A stretch of 64,000 bases of DNA from NCBI RefSeq assembly GCF_019059575.1, contig NW_024881713.1, positions 558,001-622,000 on the forward strand, given 5' to 3'. The position numbers were made by a program, and so were the translations under genes. This DNA is from Amphibalanus amphitrite. Taxonomy: Eukaryota > Arthropoda > Thecostraca > Balanomorpha > Balanidae. The first letter of the stretch is position 1. Every line of letters starts with the position of its first letter. Under the pieces are notes generated by a model that saw nothing but the letters and a program-made list of their open reading frames with translations, did not search any database and was not told the DNA's origin. Of the stretch, positions 23,101-33,171 are shown piece after piece.

Positions 23101-24352
23101 TTCGACTACGATGAGAGGTAGTCGCTGAGCCTGTCCGCCGTACTGAACGTTCACTGCAGCCTGCCCCATGACTGGCAGCTGCTCACCGCTGTAGGTCTTC
23201 AGCTTCACCGAACACGGTTCCAGCTTCGGCCCTCCACAGGGCCAGAGCTGCCGAAACCCGGCGTCAGAGCAGACCGACAGAGTCGCCCCGGTGTCCAGCT
23301 CCATCTCGACCTTCTGACCGTCGAGCGCTACCGGCACCATCAGCGGCGGTCGCCTGACAACGAGGCCGGTCCGGACGGTGAAAATGCTGTATGTACACCT
23401 CCTCACCGGTCCCGGGACTAGAACTCCTCGGTTGCATAGTGCCGTCCTCTCTGCTACCCTCCTGCGCGTCCGACCCTTGTAACGCGTCGCCATCAGCCGA
23501 GACATGGCGGAGGTACTCGGACGTGACCCCTGAGGCCACAGCTGTAGCACACCTTATCGATGAACGGGCACTTGGCCGGCTGATGATACCTCAGGCACCT
23601 AAAACAGCTCGCCGCCGTGCTGTCACCTGGCCCGGGCGTCGTCCTGTCACGCTGAGAGCGCAGCCGACCACCAGCTCTGGAGTCCGCTGCGCCGCCACCG
23701 CCGTCCCTGTAGCCGGCAGGAGCTCTGGCAGCACCGGCACCCCTAGAACTGCTACGCAGCCGCAGCGGACCCCGGGCACCAGTCAGCCGATGAACGGAGG
23801 CTCCATCTGCTCGCTGCTCAGCACCGCCGCTGAGCTCAGCCGCACTCGCTGCCGCCGACTCGTGTGCCTGAGCCAGCTGCTCCGCCGACTGGAGCGTCAG
23901 CCCCGGCTCACTGAGAAGCAAGGTTGCAGCAACTCGTTCCGTATGCCACAGACCAAACGGTCACGCAGCATTTCATTAAGGACATTAGGTGCGAACGAAC
24001 AGTCTTTAGCCAGCTTACGAAGCCGCGCTAGAAAATTAGCAACTGTCTCACCGTCATTCCTGGAGCACGAATGAAACCGGAATCTGGCCACTATTTCAGA
24101 TTTATCCGGCTCGAAGTGACTTTGCAAAACGCTGACCAGCTGATCGTATGTTTTCTGCCTTACAGTGGCTGGAGCAATAAGATCTTCCAGCAGACCGAAC
24201 GTTTTTGCGCCGATCGCACAAAGCAGCACGGCCCGCTTCTTTGCTTCTTGATCACTCCCGATATCTTGCGCCACAAAGTACTGATTTAACCGCCGCGTAT
24301 AAGCACCGAAGCACTCAACGTCCGCATCGAACTCGGGCGCCCTGCCCGCCAT
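20127..24352 (-). pseudogene. Decayed gag-pol of a Mag-like Ty3/gypsy retrotransposon
   Basis: On the minus strand from right to left: Gag (start ATG about 24352, EFDADVECF region); two zinc knuckles near 23640-23550 (CFRCLRYHQPAKC, CX2CX3HX4C, then CYSCGLRGH); protease with ELDTGATLSV near 23290; reverse transcriptase with FSKIDLKNAYNQLLLD near 22640 and MDDIVVAG near 22450; RNase H with VLACDAGPVGIG near 22010; an H2C2 zinc domain (HEGHAGECRTKML near 21330); integrase near 21120-20850 (IVDAHSKWMDV); and a proline-rich tail ending at 20127. The frame changes at least six times, and a TAA at 21880-21882 interrupts RNase H, so no full polyprotein can be made. The double knuckle and domain style resemble the Mag/SURL group. 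Position in that group is inferred from motif style only. Confidence 0.9.
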
Positions 24353-24357
24353 CGCCG

Positions 24358-24498
24358 CGTATTCGAGCCGGCTAGGTAGCCCCCGGGTCACAGAGGCAAC
24401 GCCACCACGGTTCACATACGAGTGCCCCCAGCACGGATGTCACGAGCGCAAGTACGCGTGCACCGACGCGGCGGCCGCCAGCTCAGCTCCATGAGACA
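24358..24498 (-). repeat. 5' LTR of the Mag-like element (element on minus strand)
   Basis: A 141-bp block starting TGTCTCATGGAGC on the minus strand and ending CTCGAATACG, matching 19906-20042 with scattered differences and short indels. The gag ATG follows after only five bases, so there is no room for an ordinary primer-binding site. The flanks (CAAAC on the left, TATCT on the right) show no target duplication. Confidence 0.65.
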
Positions 24499-24499
24499 T

Positions 24500-25435
24500 A
24501 TCTCTGGTATCTGCTCTCAACTCAGCAGTGACCTGACCTTGCGAAATGACTCTTGCTCTTAGTAAGAGTCGAGTCGCCAGCGGTTTCATTTGAGAGTTTT
24601 CGTTCAAGGAAGTGGAGAGAAGGGAGTACAGTTTCTCGTTTCGTAGTAAGGCTAAGTGTTAGTGGCATGGTGGCATGAGCCAGGAGCTGGTCTGTCAGCA
24701 GCTGGACATCAGCAGCAGCCAGTAGCACATCTGCCTGAGGCGTAACAGACTGGGACTTGGTGGCAGACTCAGTCCGGCGTCGATCGCAAAAGGCGCCCTT
24801 TGCCAAGTGGTGAGAAGAGTTGTCAAGATAGCGACTGGGAAACGCAAACAGACTCGAATTCTTACCAAGGCAGATAATAAGAGGTCCCACATCATGATTC
24901 ACCATTACCCGCCCTTTAGCTTGGTTTTGCTGCCCTTCAAACTGAAAAAGACAATGAAATTGACGGGACAACAACCAGTCCACCACCTTTGGACTCAGGC
25001 CAGGGCGTTTCCACTGGTCGAAGGAAGAGATGAATGAGGTGGCCTGGTCGGATGGGAAGCCGTTCGAGGTGCGATATCCGTTGAGCCGTCAAATTGACCA
25101 TGTGTGGGCTGCCAGCAGCTCGAACGGCGTCGCCCGGCGTCAAACATCCGGCCAAAATCTAGACCTGAAGCATGTTCAGCTGCTGTGTAATATTCAAGCT
25201 GTTCATGACGCCACAGAAAACCACTATCAGTGATAAGTATTACCGGCGCAACATCCTGGCTAGCGATTGGTTAGAGTTAGAGCCACTCAACCAGGCTGCA
25301 CAGGTGGGCTCAGTTTCTGAACGTGTACTGATGCCTGATTCAAGCCGCGCAGTTTTCATGCGGGGCGGCGCACCACCATGAAGTCCCTAGCAGAATGATA
25401 AGTGATGCCGAGAGGACCTATTTTTCTTTTCAGCT
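24500..25435. other. Unassigned stretch
   Basis: No recognised gene. An open frame of 154 codons (24522-24986, minus) has no motif that I know and overlaps plus-strand frames. Confidence 0.35.
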
Positions 25436-25489
25436 TCACTGGGGGGCCAGCGGCATCACTGCGGGGGCTATGCCCCCCCCCCTAGCATC

Positions 25490-26821
25490 TCAGAGGAAGT
25501 CCTGGGGGCCAACCATGTGTTTTGCCCCCCCCCCCCCACACACACCCACTTTTTACTCGAGGCCCTCTCGTCTAGGACGTGGTCACCTTCCAGAATAAAC
25601 AAACTCGGTAAAAATAAGTTCCACGAATCCCCACGCACAGAGTACAAGGGACCCTTGTTGATCCAAGGAGGCCCTCTATCCATACTCGTCAGCGGAGGCC
25701 CCTGGAACTGATGCCCTGAGATGCGCTAGTGGATCTGAGGAGGCCCCAATATCCACACTGGTCTGGGGAGACCCCTGACACTGGCGGTCTGAGAGGCCCG
25801 TCTGGCGTCTATCCACACTAGTTAGAGGAGGTCCCTGAGACTGGTGGTCTGGGAGGCCCCTCCATCCACACTAGTCAGAATTGGCCCCTGACATTGGTGG
25901 TCTGGGATCCCCCTACCCTCACTAGTCAGAAGAGGCCCCTCTATCCTCAATAGTCAGAAGAGGCCTCTGAGACTGATGGTCAGAGAGGTCCTAGTGAATC
26001 TGAGGAGGCCCCTCTATCCACACTGTCCTAGGGAGGCCCCGAGACTGATGGTCTGAGAGACCCTTTTATTTATACTAGCCACAGCTGCACAGGAGCCCCC
26101 TGAGATAAATGGTCTGAGAGACTCTTCTATTTATACTAACCTAAGGCGCCCCTGAGATTGATGGTCTAACAGGCCCTTATGTTTATACTGGCCGGAAGAA
26201 GGCCAATGAGACTGATGGTCTGAGAGACCCTTCTATTCACACTGGCCAGAGGACTAGGCAATTGAGACTGGTGGTTTGAGAGGACCTACTATTCATAAAA
26301 GGCAGAGGAGGCCCATGAACTTAAGGGTATGAGAGCCCCTCATATTCATACTAACCAAGAGACGACCCTGAAATTAATTATCTGCGAGGCTCTTCTATTC
26401 ATACCAGCCAGAGAAAACCCCTGGGATTGATGATCTAAGAGGCCCTTCTATCTATAGTTGCCAAAGGAGGCCCCTGAGACTGACGGTGGCCAGAAATGGC
26501 CTTTGAGACTGATGGTCTGAGAGGCCCTTCTATTCAAACTAGGCATGGGAGGCCCCTGAGAATAATAGTCCGAAGTCTCAGATACCTCCTCTGACTAGTG
26601 TGGACTGTGGATAGACGGGCCTCTCAGACCCTCAGAGGCCGGTATCCCTCAGAGGCCGGTATGGGACATTAGAGCTCAGTGAGAGCTTGTGTGGTGCCTT
26701 CAGTGGCCTTGTGGAGCCGTTAGTGTTCTCTGGCGCCGGTGTGTCCTCACTCCTCAGTCACCGGTGTGGGGCATTTAGAGCTCAGAGATACTGGTGTGGG
26801 GCCCTCAGAGGTGTCGGTGTG
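25490..26821. repeat. Minisatellite-rich left arm of an inverted repeat
   Basis: Loose tandem units of about 50-60 bp of the type GAGGCCCCTGAGACTGATGGTCTGAGAGGCCCTTCTATTC-like sequence (short phrases GACTGATGGTCTGAGAGG, CTTCTATTCA, ACTAGCCAGA), then GTGTGGGGCCCTCAGAG-type units near the retroelement. The outer 25490-25700 part is the reverse complement, with differences, of 51230-51440. Shared anchors include CCAGAATAAACAAACTC, AAAATAAGTTCCACG and CTATCCATACTCGTCAGCGG. It is the landing site of the giant retroelement. Confidence 0.8.
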
Positions 26822-26825
26822 GGTC
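26822..26825. other. Target-site duplication GGTC (left)
   Basis: GGTC directly before the 5' LTR matches GGTC directly after the 3' LTR (47331-47334). A 4-bp duplication is usual for insect errantivirus-type and many other Ty3/gypsy integrases, and it shows that both ends belong to one insertion. Confidence 0.9.
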
Positions 26826-27225
26826 TGTAGCAGGCTACATCTTTTTAGATCCCAACTTTACATTTTACGCTTCAGGCTGGTCCGTCACGAGCCGGCTCAG
26901 CCGGGCAGTATCCACGACCGTTCACACGTCTCGCCCTCCCCATTCCCCATCCCCTCCCTCCTCCCCCCTCACCCATCACTGTCCGCACAGAATGGGCCGC
27001 CGTTAAACTCCAATTAAGACAAGCACCTCTGAAGACAGTCACATCACGATGAGTCATTGGCAGACATTACAAAGCAGCTGAAGCTACAGCAGACGTCAGC
27101 GCACTGTGAGGCAACGCGCAGGCCTAAGGCACGTAGCACATTGGGTCTCACGTAGCCATGGTAGCACAACAAGTGCGTCACACTGCAACGGAATCTGATG
27201 ATCTTAGCATATAGCCCCCAAAATT

Positions 27226-27325
27226 CGTAGTTCAGGACGTCTCCACCGCGGACAGAAAGCGCTGTTGTTCGAAGCAGACGTAGTTCAGGACGTCTCCACC
27301 GCAGACAGAAAGCGCTGTTCTACGG
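27226..27325 (+). repeat. 53-bp direct repeat in the LTR U3
   Basis: CGTAGTTCAGGACGTCTCCA starts at 27226 and again at 27279, and both copies run on through GACAGAAAGCGCTGTT. Tandem direct repeats upstream of a promoter recall retroviral enhancers, but that role is inferred. The second LTR has the same pair at 41558 and 41611. Confidence 0.75.
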
Positions 27326-28328
27326 ACCCACCCATCCAAGATGAGGTCACAGGGCGCGCCTGACAGAAGTCAGCAACGAGATACAGAGACTAGCCAGCTG
27401 ACAACGGGACACGCCCAAGATACTTAGTTCCCGGGGTCTCCGCTACGGTGAGGAGGGCAGCACCACGCAGAGGAGTAACAGAGGCCAACAAACCAGATGA
27501 TTGGAAGTCAAACGATTATGACACAAGACGATGAATGTAATTACCTGACAAAATAGTTATCCGATAAGGGGGCTGCTGGGCGATGACCATCAAGTTGGGT
27601 ACTCACGACAAATGAGAGCCCGATTTCCAGGACTAGCACAGACGGTTGTACTGTTGAAGGAGAACTAGGAGGATAACTCAGTTACCGGAAACCAGCAAAG
27701 AAATTGGCTAACCAAAACATTTTATACCCCAACGAATCTGAAGCCTGTGAGCCCAGAGACCGGGAAAGAAGAACTTTGGGAAAATGGTCATGATGCCGAC
27801 CACATGAAGTATTCAGCTTCGTAAAATTAACCACATGCGAATGCTCTAAAACAGCGATATCGAATACGAAGTTTTGAAATTCAATCATTCACCCATATCG
27901 AATATGAAGATGGAAGCTGAGTGGTTGACTGAATACTTAGTCAAAGGTTGCAATGGAAGAAAAAGGCAGTTACGACACTAAGTTGGGTGCAACCGAAGGA
28001 CGGCAAACTGTACATGGAACATTATAAAATACAGCATGGCTAACGAGGAGTCAAGAAAAAGAAAAACATGGAATTGAAAGGCTGCAGTTGTCGGATACGC
28101 AGTCAAAAGAAAATTGAGCATGGCGGTGGCGAAAAAAGAAAGACGCTCAGAAAAGTTGAGTCAAAGTCAATTGAAAGAGAAACCTTTCATTGAATATTTC
28201 AATGAAAGAAATCGAAGGAAAACGCTCAATACGAAGAGGTTTCCACGAGACAGTCCCGCAGAAGAACAAAGAACACCCTGCCGTCTGACGTCACAGGACG
28301 GGCCTTGGGCGTCGGCCGCCCACTCAGG

Positions 28329-28337
28329 TATAAAAAG
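28329..28337 (+). promoter_or_regulatory. Sense TATA box of the 5' LTR
   Basis: TATAAAAAG is preceded by CACTCAGG. Expected transcription start is about 28358-28362. The copy in the 3' LTR is at 42661-42669. This is the best TATA match I found in the LTR on the plus strand. Confidence 0.6.
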
Positions 28338-28357
28338 AGCACCACCCACCGGGGGGG

Positions 28358-28474
28358 CAAGGAGAAGAGTCCGCAGCCTGGAGCCAACCGGAAGGAGCCG
28401 ACCGACAGACCAACCGTCAAGCCGATAGGAGGAGCCGACCGACGACTGGGGACAGAGAAACTCGTAATGTGAGT
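28358..28474 (+). other. Possible spliced leader exon with GTGAGT donor
   Basis: Downstream of the TATA box lie about 110 bases without any ATG, ending at AAT|GTGAGT (donor at 28469). Strong acceptors lie just before gag (TTGTTCCAG, ending 33153) and just before env (TTTTCTTTTCCAG, ending 38261). Joining the leader to these would give short 5' untranslated regions for both genes and bypass about 4.7 kb of ATG-containing LTR sequence. Inference only. Confidence 0.4.
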
Positions 28475-28910
28475 GTTCAAGCAGAAGTCTGCTCTTCCTC
28501 CAATCCCTCCCCCCTCCTCGCCCTTGCCTTAAACTGTGCCAGGCCCGTGACGACCACCAAACAGTTATTTGACTCATTACGATGCATTCTCAAATCGAAA
28601 AGGAAAATTTAAACTATTTTGAAACATCTTCGTCCAGACACCGTAGTTGTCAGATTTGGGTTAGAATCTGAGGGCCGATGCGACGTTAGAATGACCAAGA
28701 ATTGCGTTATGGTCACAGTTACGTTATTTCGTTACGGTATACGGTTGCGCGCGGGTCCGGGTGCTAGTTCGTAAAAAGGGGCTAAACTTAATCCATTGCA
28801 GGCTAGGAATGGAATCGATTGATTGTCATAGACGTAACTTGTCAAATCCTAGCTAGGTAGGAGCAACGGGGCCAATTAAAGCGACCCATGTATTGTCACC
28901 CAACCGTAGG

Positions 28911-29140
28911 TACTCTGTATTACGATATAGGCGTGGTTCATTAGGTTAGGGATGCGTCTCACTAAGCCTGTGGGTCGAAATCTGTGCTTACTCTGTATTA
29001 CGATATATGCGCGGTTCATTAGGTTAAGGATGTGTCTCACTAAGCCTGTGGGTCGAAATCTGTACTTACTCTGTATTACGATATAGGCGCGGTCCAGTAG
29101 GTTAAGGAGGTATCTCATTAAGTATGTGAGTCGAGCTTGT
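28911..29140 (+). repeat. Three 78-bp tandem repeats in the LTR
   Basis: TACTCTGTATTACGATATA starts at 28911, 28989 and 29067 (period 78). Each unit carries AAGGATGYGTCTCACTAAGC and GTGGGTCGAAATCTG, the third copy more diverged. A fourth lone copy of the second half lies at about 29240-29275. The repeat is also at 43243 in the 3' LTR. Minus-strand frames across it (28876-29256) reflect the repeat. Its role is unknown. Confidence 0.85.
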
Positions 29141-29965
29141 AATGGATATGGTTTGTAAGAAGCGACGAAACCAGCTGAAGCGACATGATTATTTGCCGCC
29201 GACCGGGCTCTGTACCGCAAGGACCCGCGTTCCCTCAGAGTAAGGATGCGTCTCACTAAGCCTGTGGGTCGAAAAACGTACGTGTTTGTGTTTTAGTATA
29301 CCGCTAATAATGCTAATGCTGTGCGAGCTTGATGTAGAATAAATACTAATACCAATCACTTCTGTTAGGGCATACGAAGGGAGCGAAGGGGAGGTGATGT
29401 ATATCGATATGGGGACGAAGAAACCGACTTGTTTTGTACAAGGCGCTACATCGACACTGCCCTGGCGCTTCCATATCATCTCCAACTGATTGCAACCCAC
29501 AGCCACCACCGCCGCCTTATCGTTCAGTCGTCTGATCCCCACGCTCTCCGATAATACGTGATTTCGTCGGTTATCGTTTTCCGCTGCCTTTGAAATTTTA
29601 GCTGTCACTGTATAATAGCGCAGATGCAGGTGGGGAAATTCGTTAATATGTATTACAAGTCAACCATGACAAATTCAAGCATGACAAGCAAGGCACGGGA
29701 GTCTTCGGCACGGGAGTCTTCAGCTTCGCCGGTGTATCTGTAACAAACAGAAATTGGTGTTAGAATTAGACCATAGAGTCCTCACAGCTACGCACATTAC
29801 CGATCGTGAACCCAAAGCCCTGGTGATCAAAAGAAGGGGAAAAGCAAGATCTGCTGTCGAAGCTCGTAAAGTAAACTGGTTGTGGAGAGTCGGCTGAATT
29901 GGTCAACAGTATATGGCGGTAAACATCGGATAAGTCAACGTTGATGATCCTTACCTGAGCTGGGC

Positions 29966-30557
29966 TCAAGAGAGCTCCAGAAGAGCCCACTCGATATCCC
30001 CATCGAGCCATTCTGGCCGAGCGTAGTTTGGGGAATTTAAGGTGAAGATTATTTTCCGAAGCCGGTGAATAATTTCTTTATTTCTCCGGCGGGCCCGCTC
30101 CATGTCGCGGCGGGCGACCTCCAAATTTCCCTGCAAGGAACCATCACAGCCGTTAATAACAACCACCTTAGACGTTAGATTTTACTAGCGAACCATTATA
30201 CTATCACTCGTAAAAGTTAAATCCAACCATCAAAACAATTTGAAATAGATTTCACCATCCGATGCGAGAACAAATAACGACGGGTGACATTACACAATGC
30301 TCGTTCATCATGTAAGTTGACCCTCCCATCAACGTAGTTATTTCCATGAGTGAAGTGATCACAACGAGCGGTCCGACAAGCACAGTGCTACAAATGGCTC
30401 AGGGTAGAGCCTAAGAAATTCTCACCTCAGCCGCGTGGAGGTCGTCCTTTAATCGGACGATCTCGTTGTACAATTCGCGGGGCACCTCGGCCGCGGACCC
30501 CGGCGGGCTCTCGGGCCGACTTGCCTCCGTGACAACCTCCACAGACGTGGTAGACAT
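29966..30557 (-). CDS. Antisense spliced small coiled-coil gene inside the 5' LTR
   Basis: Not a family I recognise. Exon 1 runs from ATG at 30557 to 30426 (44 codons, phase 0) and ends GAG|GTGAG. The 295-bp intron (30425-30131) ends CCTTGCAG. Exon 2 runs from 30130 to a TGA at 29968-29966 (54 codons), giving 98 residues. A second donor (CAG|GTAAGG, intron from 29954) with acceptor TTTGTTACAG before 29737 would place a further intron just after the stop. The predicted product has an acidic/proline-rich start, then a charged amphipathic helix that continues smoothly across the splice junction (RLKDDLHAAE on one side, basic ERARRRNKEIIHRLRK on the other). G+C rises at third codon positions in exon 1, unlike the AT-rich flanks. 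A TATTTAAAG box lies 39 bases upstream of the ATG. Likely a nuclear or dimerising accessory protein, by inference only. A captured host exon pair is the alternative. Confidence 0.55.
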
Positions 30558-30587
30558 GATGACAATATGCCGCAGGCGTGCCGGAGC

Positions 30588-30596
30588 CTTTAAATA
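30588..30596 (-). promoter_or_regulatory. Antisense TATA box for the LTR small gene
   Basis: Read on the minus strand: TATTTAAAG in a GC-rich setting (GCGGTATTTAAAGGCTCCGG). The start codon is 39 bases downstream, so a start site about 30 bases from the box would leave a leader of about 9 bases. The 3' LTR copy is at 44920-44928. Confidence 0.5.
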
Positions 30597-31212
30597 CCGC
30601 CTCAGGCGCCGCGCGTTGATTCGCGGAGCATAATGGCCAGAGATGCAAGCCATAGGAGCCACACCCAGAGCGTCGAGATTACAATAGCTAAGAACAGTAC
30701 GTTACCTAGCAAAGGATGTACGCGACGGGATAGGGATCGTAACGATCGATATGTGTAGTGTGTTGGGGTGGTAGTGATCGATAACTAATATGACGAGGGT
30801 TCGTTATCAAGAGAAGAGGGCTGACGATTGAGGTTTGCATCTCTCGCTGAGGGGAGGCACCCACCGTCTCTAGGAAGGGCTAGCTCCCATTGGGCGTCGC
30901 CATTCCCTTATATGGAATGCATAGAAGTCCGCCAGGACTCACGCCCTGATTTTCAGGCCCATTTCAAAGTAGCACTTCCCCAGTAACGTCGATGTAACGT
31001 CAATAAATGAGCTCCACCACTTTATAACCGATAATTAGTCAGAACAACCCGTAACCACTGGCCATGCTACATTTAGAAGTGCTGCCGGCATAGTTATCGT
31101 ACTGTCAGATACATGGCCGGTGATTTTGTGCTACTAATCGGCACGTATTGAGAAGGTCATAACACGGCGGCTCGGCAGTCAGCCGAGCGGCGGCATCCCG
31201 AGGTATAGGACT

Positions 31213-31230
31213 CGGCCACCAGGTGGCAGG
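31213..31230 (+). promoter_or_regulatory. Near-consensus CTCF site in the LTR
   Basis: CGGCCACCAGGTGGCAGG matches 17 of 18 positions of the vertebrate consensus YGRCCASYAGRKGGCRSY. Arthropod CTCF shares the AGRKGGC core. It lies about 650 bp upstream of the antisense gene start and next to a small hairpin (CTCGGC/GCCGAG, 31171-31188). The 3' LTR copy is at 45545-45562. Binding is inferred from the motif alone. Confidence 0.5.
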
Positions 31231-33000
31231 GCGAGCCGCTGTTATTGGGCCAGTGGGTCGCGGGTAGCGGGCGACAGGATCGGCGCGCAGAGACGGGGTC
31301 AGAGCGGATTCGAACCAGCAGGGTTAACGTACGAGTGGTTACGAAGGGTTAATAATGGGCAGTAGAGGCTCGATCAGGGGGGCCAACGTTCGGATGCTGC
31401 TCAACTGACTAACCGAATTGAGACGTTGCGTTATTAAAATACCAGCGATGACCATCGATGAAGACACCACGGTAGTGGTACCGGGCATCTGAGGCCAGAC
31501 GGCTTGCTTAGCCCGTCTCCTATGGCGTAAGGTTTACTAGCCTGACTGGGTGGGAACGAGATGCACTTCTATACATTTACGTCCAGACCGGAATGATATG
31601 AAGGACACACCGTCACGTATGCAGGGCATATGCACGTTTTCCGCCAGTAGTATCCGGCTACTGTTAGATTTCCCGCTTAGGTAATACTGGGTAACGAGGC
31701 AGTGAGAGGTTTCTATGGCAAGGAAAGGGGGAGACTGGTACAGTGCAGTTGGAGAGTAAGTGGGAGCTATGCCAAAGGCAAGAAGCCGAAGGTCAGGGGT
31801 GAGTCACCCAAAGGGCGGATAAGGCAAGCTGTAGTGTCCCGAATAAGTCCTCATACTTATTTTGTAAGGGTACCTTAATCGGTACTGGACAGCCTCAGGG
31901 AGGTAACGATGTTCTCCAGGACACGTAAGGCCTTGAAAGTAAATCCCAGGGTTTAAGGAGAGTTCCTGAGGAGAGTTCCAGGATATGAACGGAGGTCCCT
32001 GGGTCGTGAACGGAGGTGTTACACGCGGACCGGAGAGGGCATAGGTAATCTCTCCCGGATAGAGAGATAAGTCGGATGTAAATCGCGCATGTGTGTACCA
32101 TAAGTCTATCGGACGTGTAGTGAATCCCATAAATTAGTAGGGTGGATATTTATGCAATTATTCTGGACGGCCCTGCGATAAGTATCTTTGTCGCCGGTTA
32201 GCGGAGCATACAATTACATATGGATTTCGAAAGGAGACATTTATCTCACCGGGGAGATCGTTATTAGTTAGACACCTGACACTATCGGAGGGACTTTTAG
32301 GGGTGCTCAAATAAATTCGGGGATTGAGTGATGAATGTACGTTGTTAGAGTAGATGGGTGTGGAAGGAACGACTGTATAGGTTAAGGCCGATAGGAGCGG
32401 AGCACAGCTCAGTTAGGGCAGTCGAGCTAATGAATCTCGAGGGTATCAAAAATAGCAACGCTAATACGATTTAAGTGGGCATTGTAGTTAATGGGAGGCC
32501 AGTAATATAGGAATCGGTGACTGGACGAATGACTACATTCAATTGATTAATTTAATTACCACCCATATGTTTGGCAGTGGTCATTGGGACTTCGAATGCC
32601 CCGTCCTATCACCTTCCGACTGTGCCACAACCCCAGCTGATCGGACTCCTCCATCCGTAATCCGAGCAGTGAAATAAGCACTCGTGAACCGGTCTATACT
32701 ATGGGTCGAATAATCAAGCCTCCAATTTAAAAAGCATCTTCCATCAGATGCATTTGTATGCCGGGTGAATTACTGTCTGCTGAACTGTACTACACTTTAT
32801 CTTGAAGAAGTAGTCTGTCTCTACGAAGTTATTTTAACTGCTACTGGCCCGGATGACCTGCTACAACGATGCAAGTTATAATCTCACGCCATACTCACCC
32901 TATCTACGGTCTTCCACATATGCTGAGTTACAAGAACCTCACCTAGACCCCTTTGGACACCTCACTCACCCAGACCCCCCTATGAAACCCGTGCTACAAT

Positions 33001-33018
33001 TGGCGCCCAACGTGGGGC
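33001..33018 (+). other. Primer-binding site, tRNA-Lys type
   Basis: TGGCGCCCAACGTGGGGC begins two bases after the 5' LTR. It is the 18-base complement of the 3' end of tRNA-Lys(CUU), the primer used by several retroviruses (tRNA-Lys1,2 class). It fixes the 3' limit of the LTR and the plus orientation of the element. It would lie inside the intron if gag mRNA is spliced from the LTR leader, so only unspliced RNA could be reverse-transcribed. Confidence 0.92.
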
Positions 33019-33171
33019 AATGATTATTTCGATCCACTGTGAAGCTAGTAAACAGGCACAAGCCGCCGAACCCATTGTAGGAAGATACTGAAGACGACTC
33101 TGTGAAGAAAAGAAAGGAGACGACGACCGCTGACACTGAACTGGTTGTTCCAGACTGCCACGGCCGACAAG

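Larger units (their letters stand above)
26826..32998 (+). repeat. 5' LTR, 6,173 bp
   Basis: Starts TGTAGCAGG and ends GTGCTACA, an inverted TGTAGCA/TGCTACA pair. LTRs of Ty3/gypsy elements are usually a few hundred bases to about 2 kb. Contents in order: a 53-bp direct repeat, a sense TATA promoter (28329), three 78-bp repeats, a minus-strand spliced small gene with its own TATA box (29966-30596), and a CTCF-like site (31213). If the sense promoter is right, U3 is about 1.5 kb and R plus U5 about 4.6 kb. Three AATAAA signals follow the promoter (29338, 31002, 32310), so the length of R cannot be fixed. Confidence 0.95.

Noticed and set aside
28114-28577. Plus- and minus-strand frames (104 and 136 codons) in the LTR
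   Set aside because: They overlap each other antisense and run across the TATA promoter, with no splice support or recognisable motif.
28911-29275. A CRISPR-like array
   Set aside because: Three or four units with diverged, non-unique spacing in an LTR of a eukaryotic retroelement. This is an ordinary tandem repeat.
29189-29608. 139-codon minus-strand frame downstream of the LTR antisense gene
   Set aside because: It has no ATG at its start, does not join in frame to the proposed exons, and crosses the 78-bp repeat relic. It is more likely untranslated sequence.
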